64,000 nucleotides of DNA, taken from positions 593,555 to 657,554 of the forward strand of contig JXTC01000046.1 of assembly GCA_002914845.1 (NCBI GenBank). The letters run 5' to 3'. The notes beneath the pieces were generated by a model. That model did no database searches. It had not been told where the DNA came from and saw only the letters and a list, made by a program, of their open reading frames with translations. This document shows, in pieces, positions 56,902 through 64,000 of this stretch; positions within the stretch are counted from its first letter, which is position 1, and every line of letters begins with the position of its first letter. This stretch comes from Trema orientale (taxonomy: Eukaryota > Streptophyta > Magnoliopsida > Rosales > Cannabaceae). The position numbers and the translations under genes were made by a program.

Positions 56902-59266
56902 TCAGACGTCCCTTACCTTAAGCTTCACTTCTGAGTGTGAATGGAGAGGTTTCTTCGGGCTTGAAGGAACAACACTGAACTTGCGAACCAAAATCTTGAA
57001 ACACGGTAAAAGTAGTATGTACAACATCGCCAAAATAAAAGGTGCCGCAATAAGCCATCCAAGCAACTGCAAATATGGAGGGGAGAAAGAGATCAGAAAA
57101 CAATATAAAAATGAAAAATAAAATTACACAGCTACTTAATGATATGTTAGGATTTTGATATTTCATCACCAAAAGAATATCACTCAGTCATCTCAGTGAA
57201 TTGAAGTTGTCAGTCTCAGAGATTTGAATTTTCCTTGAACTTGAGATGTGGTTTACATTATGAAGCAGGGTAAATATTTACACTTCAACAGTGAGTCATT
57301 TCATTGATGATTTTTTTGTCTTGTTGATTGCTTTCAGCGTGAAGCATGACTTTCAGAGCCACTTATGTTTCAGTCAAAATCAAAATTTTCTATCATAATG
57401 TGTTCTAGCATAGAAAGAGCAGTCCATTTACTACTGCTTCTAATGTGACATTCTACTTTAGAATAAAAAACTATAGTAGCTCCTTCAGAACCTCAATAAT
57501 TCTACAATTTTCTGTCCAATTTTCAAGTGTAGAAAACTCAACAGCTAGGTCATCATCCTTCTCTCAACATTAAAACAAATACCAGTACACTCAAATAGAT
57601 TACGTTATCATCCATACACAAAAGTGCATCGGTGCTCATGTCTGTGTGATAGAGATACAAGCTGTCAAATGGGCCACCTACCGCATGAGCAATACTTAGT
57701 AGGACTTCACGTGATGCTTGACCAGTTAAAACTTTCTTCAAAGCATCAGATGTCAAAGGAAAATGAGAGCCACCAGAGATAAGTTCACCAAAGCGCAAGA
57801 AAGGTACCACCAGGCTTGAAACCAAAAACATAATAATAGATCATAGTAACAGAGAAAAGATGAAAGGAAAAACCAAGAAAAGCTAAAACACTTTTGTTAG
57901 CTCAAAATATGGATGAGAAACAAACAATAATGCAAAGGGACCAACCAACACATTGTGCAAAGTAGTTCGACATATATCCAGATCTCAGATTCAAGCATGC
58001 AGTACATACTTTTACATAAACCAAAACTCACACAGATTTGAAATAATATTCCAAAAGCCACACATAATAAAAATGCATAAAAAAGAAAACGTGTTTCTTA
58101 AGGCGGGTACTTGCATGAGGAGATCAATCACAAAGACTGCTTGAAATGTCTCAGAGCATGAGCACAGATTATTTATAGGATAGGAAAACTCAGGCAAGCA
58201 AGAAATATTTATTATAAACCAAAGTAAAACAAGAATCTGAAAGGTTGCCATATGATATCACAATGTAATGGGGAAAATACCAAAAATTGATAATCTGCCA
58301 ATACAACGGTAAATCAAGGCTCTCAAAGGTTGCCATATGATACCACATTGTAATGCGGAAAATGCCAAAAATTGATACTCTGCAAATACAACGGTATCAT
58401 AAGCATAAATACCTCAACTCTATTGGAGTGGCAATGAAATTCGCTAACATCACAGTCGGAGCATGGCAATTTGATCCAAGCAATGCAATAGCCATTCCAC
58501 ACAGAAACACGGTGACACCTATTAACGAAACATCACAAGATCTGAGGTTAACTAAGTATAACCTATTCAAAATTTTCAAAATCCTCTCACATTTCCTTTA
58601 AGTTCAAAAATCAAGTAAGTAAGAGAGCCAATTCCTACATACAAATAAGCAAATTCGACGATAACCTTTCAATAGGATGAAACTCCACAAAAACACGCTT
58701 AACAAAAACATCAGCTCTATTATCAACTCGGCTTTACTATAATTCTACGAAATTATGTAAAGCAAATTCGGAAGAAGAAGAGCAAAACGATGAAGAAAAG
58801 AACAAACCACATATTGGAAATAGTCCCAAGGTAATCCCCACCGCCGCAGAGAAGGCCAACAGCTTAGGTTCTGCACCCCTTAAAGTAGGAATAAAAACGC
58901 TTAGCGCTTTCTGTCATTTCTAATTCAACATATTTAACTACTACTACTAAACTTTGCTTCTATACATAATCCCAATCAAATGCAATCAAAACTTCAATTT
59001 TTTTTTTCCCTTGCCAATCAAAAAATTAAATAAATAAAAATGTATAGTATCCAAATCCAATAGCTGACTGACTAGGTACAACTATTTACCGAAAAAACAA
59101 AAAAAGCAGTACTCAATAAGGATAAGTTGAGTTGGAAAATTTAGCCAATAATTTAAGTTGGAAGCTAAATCGAGTTAGGGTAAGCAAAGTAGTACCTGCG
59201 AAGTATTTGGAGGAGAGGATCAACGATCTTCTTATGGAACCAAACAGACAACCCCGTATTCGCCAT
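56902..59266 (-). CDS. DUF2062 family membrane protein
   Basis: Five exons on the minus strand: 59266-59196, 58878-58808, 58518-58413, 57814-57682 and 57066-56902. They sum to 546 bp and 181 residues, and every junction keeps the frame. Residues about 25-100 match the DUF2062 pattern: E-P-K-L-L-A-F-S, then A-A-V-G-I-T-L-G-L-F-P-I-C-G, then a hydrophobic segment and N-F-I-A-T-P-I-E, close to the bacterial domain's small-residue helix and N-P-L/T-P motif. Hydrophobic segments lie near residues 30-64 and 128-152. The C-terminus is basic and hydrophilic. The biochemical role of the family is unknown. No clear transit peptide is visible. Intron 3 contains an 85-bp tandem duplication. Confidence 0.8.
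58240..58400 (+). repeat. 85-bp tandem duplication in DUF2062 intron 3
   Basis: Units begin AAAGGTTGCCATATGATA at about 58240 and 58325 and share GGAAAAT.CCAAAAATTGAT and AATACAACGGTA. About ten differences are visible. Confidence 0.85.
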
Positions 59267-59767
59267 ATCGCTTAACACAGTTCAAAATCCAATCAAAACT
59301 ATAGGGTTTCTCTACACGAAAAGAAACCCCCCCTTTTTAATTTTTATTTTCTAATTTTCTTGCTTACAGTTCCAAAATAAATGAATAGATTAATACTCTG
59401 ACAAATAATTAAGAATAGCAGAGCATTAAATATCAATTTCAGAAACGGAATCTTTTATTTGTCTCGTTTATTTTCAATACAAAAATTCCTAGAGTTCTGG
59501 GGAGGTCGGAAGAGGCTGGATCTGAAAGGCAACCGAGATTATTCAGTTACAGAGCAGCAAACTTGAGCGAGCAGCAAACGAGTAGGAGCCACTCCACTGG
59601 ATTTGATCGTGCGACTGAGGCACGAATTTCGCATATTGAAGCCAATTATTGATTGACACGTATCACTCAAGATGATGACGTGTCCTTTCAGTTATCGTGT
59701 TAGTAGTTAAAAGGTAGAGATCCGTGGAGCACATTATTACCAGAAGCAGGGGATTTTTTTTTTTAAG
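59267..59767 (-). promoter_or_regulatory. probable leader and promoter of the DUF2062 gene
   Basis: Sequence upstream of the ATG at 59266. No distinct TATA box is obvious. A GC-richer stretch at about 59500-59640 may mark the promoter. Positional inference only. Confidence 0.3.
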
Positions 59768-60312
59768 GGTTAATTACATTAATAATCCGGAATTATAAAC
59801 GTTGTACTACTTTGATCCATAAATTTTCAACTTACATAGTTGATTATACTAAATTATATAATCATTGACGTAATGTGTATTTTGTCTCAAATTGTTAAAT
59901 TTTTAACATAAATGAGTTATTTACAAATCACATATTTTGATAATTGTGTCCAAGAACGAGATTTTGAATTTTTAACTTTCACAGTAAACTACCAAAAATA
60001 CGCAATTGTTACATCATTGTCTTTTTAATCACAAATTGTTAAATTTTTAACAGAATCGAGTCATCTGCAAATCATAGAGTTTAGTAACTATTGTCGAGAA
60101 TGAGACTTCAAGTTCAAGAATCAAATTAATATCCAACTGTACGCTTTATACACAACTGTTTTCTATTTAAAAAATTAATAGTTTGCGATAAAAGGGCTAT
60201 TTTTGTAGTAATTGTATAGTTCAGAGTAGTCTATTGTGTAAAATAAAAATTCAGATAGCAAAATGATACAACGAGTATAATTCGGGAGCCATTAGTATAA
60301 TTAATCTGAATT
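59768..60312. mobile_element. old inverted-repeat element (MITE-like)
   Basis: The left end reads GGGTTAATTACATTAATAAT. The reverse complement of the right end reads AGATTAATTATACTAATGGC, and both continue through GAATTATA..CGTTGTA. The inverted similarity covers about 50-90 bp. The interior holds two related CAAATTGTTAAATTTTTAAC-type phrases (about 59888 and 60045). No target duplication could be read, so age or misplaced ends are possible. Confidence 0.5.
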
Positions 60313-60504
60313 AAGCCACGTTTTCTAGGCCACATCATGTGCATGTGATGATTTTTTTAGGAGTTAAAATTATTTTTAGTTCCTAAATATTGAGTCAAGT
60401 TCTACTTTGGCCCCTAACTTTTAAAATGATTCATTTTACACTCTAGATCTATTTGATTGTCTCACTCTCATCTAGCACCTTCCATCATTTGTCCATTTGG
60501 AACC

Positions 60505-60533
60505 GGAGGGGGGGAGGGGGGAGGGAGGAGGGA
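60505..60533 (+). other. G-rich tract with quadruplex potential
   Basis: Four or more runs of at least three G separated by single A or AGGA fall within about 30 bases, satisfying the common G-quadruplex pattern. It lies between the two elements, about 450 bp before the MULE gene's leader. Confidence 0.6.
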
Positions 60534-60869
60534 AAAGATTAGAGGGATTTTATTTTCTCACGTTTGGATTTAAAAAAAAAAAAAAAGGGGGGGGATAGAG
60601 GTTTAGGAAAAATTGGAAAAAAAAAATTGGGTAAATTTAGAGGATATAGAATAATTACAAAAGATTAAAAATGATACAAGTTTAAAAAATTATTTTATAA
60701 ATTTTAGAAAAATGTTTTCCTATCTTTTTTCCTTTTGTTTTCTCCACTATTTTTTTCTCAGCAAAAATGCAAGATCCTAGAGAAAATTGATGGAAAAGTC
60801 TTCGATTCAAGCTCCGACTTGTTTTGAACTTCTATATCGATAAACTCAAAAGAGAAAGTTTAAAACTTG

Positions 60870-60985
60870 GGGGAATTAGATAAATACGGTATATTACACA
60901 CAAACTTTAAAAAATACGATACGGAAGAAAAGTTTATAAAAATACGACATCAAAGAATAAAAAAAAGGTGAAAATACGACCTCAT
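60870..60985 (+). repeat. possible terminal region of the MULE
   Basis: Four closely spaced AAATACG motifs (about 60883, 60911, 60938 and 60972) lie just before the leader of the transposase gene. Such motif arrays are common in Mutator-type ends. The opposite end would be outside the window, so no inverted match can be made. Confidence 0.3.
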
Positions 60986-60986
60986 A

Positions 60987-61241
60987 AATTTCGCTCAAGC
61001 TTCTTGAATTTTGACTCTCGTTTTGGGGATCCAAAAGGAGGAGATCTGCACTCAAAGACGACAACCCAGACGACAACTACCAGTCATCTCCAGCGCCGCC
61101 ATTGCCCAAGGCTGAAGAGAAACCGCTCTTCTTTGGCCGTGATTCCCATCTGCTCGCACGAAGGCTCGCTTTTCCTTCTCTCGTCAAGCTCAGAGCTGCG
61201 ACTCTCCTCTGCTCTCAATAAGCCTTGGCTCCCAAGCTTCA
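60987..61241 (+). promoter_or_regulatory. non-coding leader exon of the MULE gene
   Basis: A comparatively GC-rich stretch ends with a good donor (CTTCAG, then GTATCT, at about 61242). The next strong acceptor is TTTTTCCTCAGCAG, two bases before the transposase ATG at 62017. This suggests a leader exon and a roughly 770-bp intron, a layout more often seen in host genes. The transcription start is not known. Confidence 0.45.
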
Positions 61242-61541
61242 GGTATCTCAATCTCTCTCTCTCTTCTCTCTCTCTCTCTCTGGGTCTCTCTCTCAGACCA
61301 TCACACTTCCTCTAATTGATATAAGGTTAAGTCTGATTTTGCTTAGATTTTTTTTTTGGATAACTTTCTTTTTTGTTTTATATTGGTTGTGCATATTTAG
61401 TTTTATGCATGCAAAGTGTTTGATAGAATGCCCAATAGAAATGTTGAATTGATTACAGTCGGCAAACTGAAATAGTTACTTCTATTGCTACTTGTTACTT
61501 TAATAGCTACTTAGTTTTTCTTAATTTGCATAATGGGGTAG

Positions 61542-61602
61542 AGCGTAGTCAGATTTGTTGGAGAGAGAGTTGCGTAGTCAGATTTGTTGGAGAGAGAGTG
61601 GT
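61542..61602 (+). repeat. ~30-bp tandem duplication
   Basis: GCGTAGTCAGATTTGTTGGA followed by GAGAGAGT occurs twice in tandem, at 61542 and 61572. Confidence 0.85.
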
Positions 61603-61639
61603 TCTCTTTAACACATTTTATGTATAAGGTCAGGTCAGG

Positions 61640-61950
61640 TAGTTAAGGTGGGAATATTACCAGTAGGAATATTACTGATGGTATCTTTCTAAGATACTGA
61701 CCAGCGATATCCAAATTCCTAATTTTAGAGTACTACACGAGTTAAGATGGGAATATTACTAGTGGTATCTTTCTAAGATACTGACCAGTGGTATCCAAAT
61801 TCTTAATTTTATAGATACTACACGAGTTAAGACGGGAATATTACTAGTGATATCTTTTTAAGATACTTGACAGTGGTATCCAAATTTAAAATTTTAGAGA
61901 TACCATACAAGTTAAGATGGGAATATTACCAGTAGTATTCATAATTTGGT
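61640..61950 (+). repeat. ~86-bp tandem array, about 3.5 units
   Basis: Units start GTTAAGRYGGGAATATTAC at about 61641, 61741, 61826 and 61911. They share GGTATCTTTCTAAGATACTG, TATCCAAATT and ATTTTAGAGATAC blocks. The first unit is longer by an internal insertion and the last is partial. The array sits in the inferred leader intron of the MULE gene. Confidence 0.85.
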
Positions 61951-62016
61951 AAAATATAGGTAAATATTCATAATTTGGTAATTTCTCATTATACTTCTTT
62001 TTTTTCCTCAGCAGGA

Positions 62017-64000
62017 ATGAATACAATAAATGTATTTGTGCATCATGAAGGAAAATGGAATGAGAATAATAAATATATCAACTTCAAAGTAGGTGGGATA
62101 CTCTTACCAGATGATTGCACTTTTTCCAAGCTTTTAGAATTGCTATCAAAAGAAGTCAATCAAGATTTAACAGAAAAAACAACCATTATTCAGTATCAAG
62201 TTACTGAAGATTACCCTCCATTAAAGATAATCAACGACAATCAAGTTTTATTTTATTTGGAGATGAAGAAACGCAATAAAAGTCTTACAAGCTTCCCTCT
62301 ATGCCTTACTGTTATGGATAAATTAAGTCCTGAAGATAATGCATCAGTTTTGAATCTAAACAGAGTACAATCTTCAAGTGTTGAATTGGAGAACATTATG
62401 GTACATTCAACTTCTGAACAAGAGTCCAGCAACTTCATCAACACTGATGGGATACCAAATTTTATAGAATATGCAAATGAAGTTGCAGCTTTAATGCTCC
62501 AAGAAAAAGATCTCCAAGTAGAAGATATTGAAAAGATAGAAAGTGCAGAATCGAAGGTAATCACTAATAGAAGAAACTCCGAAATTTTAGAAGGTCAGAT
62601 TTATATAGATAAAGATACTCTGAAAAGTGTAATGAGTTTCTATGCACTTGCCAATCATTTCCAGTATACAGTACATAAATCATGCCAAAAGGAGTATGTA
62701 CTGAAATGCTTAGACAAGGAGTGCAAATGGTATTTTAGAGCTTCAAGATCTGGGGGTACTAAGATGTTTATTGTGAGAAAATTTTACCACATTCATACAT
62801 GTCCTTTGGATATAAGATTTGGAGAACAACGTCAAGCAAACAGTAACATAGTTGGCGAATGCATAAAATCCAAATATATGAGTGCCAAGACAATCTACAC
62901 TCCGAATGACATAATTAGAGATATGGTTGATGATTTCGGAGTAAATCTGACATATAACCAAGCTTGGCGTTCAAAGGAAAAAGCATTAGAAAAGGTAAGG
63001 GGGAAAGCAGACAAGTCATATGAATTGCTCCCAAGTTATCTTTATATAATAAAGAAAACAAATCCAGGATCTGTGGTTGGATTTAGAAAGAAAGAAGACA
63101 ATACATTCTTGTATTCGTTCGTGGCATTAGAAGCATCAATCATAGGTTGGCAACATTGTAAACCCATAGTGGTGGTTGATGGTACCTTCTTGACATCTAC
63201 ATATGGTGGAAGTCTACTTACAGCTAGTACACAAGATGCAAATGGAAAAATATTTATGTTGGCTTTTGGAATTAGGGACTCTGAAAACAATTACTCTTGG
63301 ATCTGGTTTTTTAGAAAATTAAGAGAGGCTTTGGGAGAACGTGATGGCATGTGCATCATATCGGATAGACATAATAGTATAAAAAATGCAGTAAATGAAG
63401 TTTATCTGAATGTAACACATGGGGTTTGTATATATCACCTATTAAACAACCTGAAGACAAAATTCAGAAAAAGGCCTTCAAAAATCAGGGATCCATTTCT
63501 TGCTGCTGCTACATCCTATACAAAAGAAGATTTTGAGTATCAAATGGGCGAACTTGACAAAGTAGATCATCGAATCCGGCCATATCTTCAAAAAGTAGGG
63601 CATGAAAAATGGACAAGATTTTATTCCCCTAGCAATAGATACTCAACTATGACATCCAATATTGCTGAATCAGTGAATTCTGCAAATACCGCAGCTAAAA
63701 ACCTACCAGTAACTACATTATTGGAGTGCATACGAGCCTTAGTTCAAGGATGGTGTTGGAAGAACAAGAACAAAGCTTTGGCAACAAGAACCAAACTTGC
63801 TGAACAACCAGAAGAAAAGATGAGAGACAACTATGTTTCATGTTTTAAATTTTGGGTACGTTTACTCTCTCTATTTCAATTATTTAGAAATTATAGAATT
63901 TAAAAATTATGAAACATGAACTAAAATGACTTTAAAATATTTGTAATTACAGGTACAGCCATCAACAGCAGACATATACCATGTTTTTGATTTACATAAA
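62017..64000 (+). CDS. MULE transposase (MuDR-type), N-terminal 629 residues, continues beyond the window
   Basis: Exon 62017-63855 encodes 613 residues without a stop. A donor at 63856 joins an exon starting 63953 after TTGTAATTACAG, in frame to the window end. Residues about 1-90 form a compact PB1-like N-terminal domain (V-F-V-H-H-E-G-K-W, F-K-V-G-G-I, V-L-F-Y-L-E). A zinc-binding block of Mutator type follows, with Cys231, Cys236, His258 and His260. The MULE DDE core has Asp388 (V-V-V-D-G-T-F-L), Asp450 (I-S-D-R-H), a C-I-Y-H block and Glu551 (N-I-A-E-S-V-N-S). The SWIM zinc finger usual at the C-terminus would lie outside the window. All visible catalytic residues are present. It could be an active element or a domesticated gene. 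The start at 62017 lies directly after a tandem CAGCAG acceptor. Confidence 0.85.

Noticed and set aside
57553..57681. Extended exon 4 of the DUF2062 gene
   Set aside because: The extra frame reads past a good donor at 57681. Splicing to 57066 restores the conserved C-terminal membrane segment.
59768..60312. Mutator assignment with a 9-bp duplication
   Set aside because: The inverted ends are present but no matching 9-bp flanks could be read, so the superfamily is left open.
61640..61950. CRISPR-like array
   Set aside because: Tandem 86-bp units without distinct spacers in a plant intron. An ordinary minisatellite.

Overview
The window is nuclear DNA from a eudicot plant. It is A/T-rich, its genes have GT-AG introns, and seven of its multi-exon protein-coding genes or gene starts are spaced by many transposable elements. 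The conserved genes are plant-specific or plant-typical: a BEARSKIN-type NAC factor, a WHIRLY protein, a phytolongin and an ATL-type RING-H2 protein. I cannot name the species. One N at 41581 shows that this is assembled draft sequence.

Layout, left to right. (1) 1-6816: a decayed Ty3/gypsy element on the minus strand (gag remnant, tRNA-Met primer site, a long LTR with a second LTR-like block inside it). (2) 9392-11806: a BRN1/BRN2-like NAC gene (+). (3) 12053-14233: a second Ty3/gypsy remnant (LTR plus the decayed end of pol, minus). (4) About 15509-15917: a TRIM-type mini-retrotransposon. (5) 17774-23223: a complete-length but inactivated Ty1/copia element (-) with a 5-bp target duplication. 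(6) 24828-25740: a hAT-type MITE and a Mutator-type MITE next to each other. (7) 26868-31440: a decayed PIF/Harbinger element (+) with a Myb/SANT-like ORF and a DDE transposase. (8) 32578-35921: WHY2 (+, eight exons). (9) 36591-41797: a run of small elements: a SINE, two abutting Mutator-type elements with neighbouring 9-bp target duplications, further MITEs, and a Tourist-like MITE cut by the N. (10) 41968-45199: TAD3 (+, nine exons). (11) 46141-47824: a phytolongin gene (-) whose spliced leader carries two overlapping upstream ORFs. (12) 50948-52513: an ATL58/ATL59-like RING-H2 gene (-). (13) 55388-55583: a second, full SINE with a 19-bp target duplication. (14) 56902-59266: a DUF2062 membrane protein gene (-, five exons). 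(15) About 60.97 kb to the window end: a MULE transposase gene (+) with an undamaged reading frame that continues beyond the window.

The host genes do not form a pathway. They are an RNA-editing subunit (TAD3), an organellar ssDNA-binding protein (WHY2), a longin membrane protein (PHYL), a membrane ubiquitin ligase (ATL58-like), a membrane protein of unknown role (DUF2062) and a developmental transcription factor (BRN-like). From memory of Arabidopsis locus numbers, BRN1, PHYL1.2 and ATL58 lie close together on chromosome 1, and BRN2, PHYL1.1 and ATL59 lie close together on chromosome 4. The window therefore looks like the ancestral block of that duplicated pair, with WHY2, TAD3 and transposons between the members.

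The observations I rate highest are the two-uORF leader of the phytolongin gene, the apparent fusion of an empty and an occupied MITE allele at the N, the cluster of Mutator-type elements with readable 9-bp target duplications (one carrying a gene-like segment), and the intact MULE gene with a host-like spliced leader.
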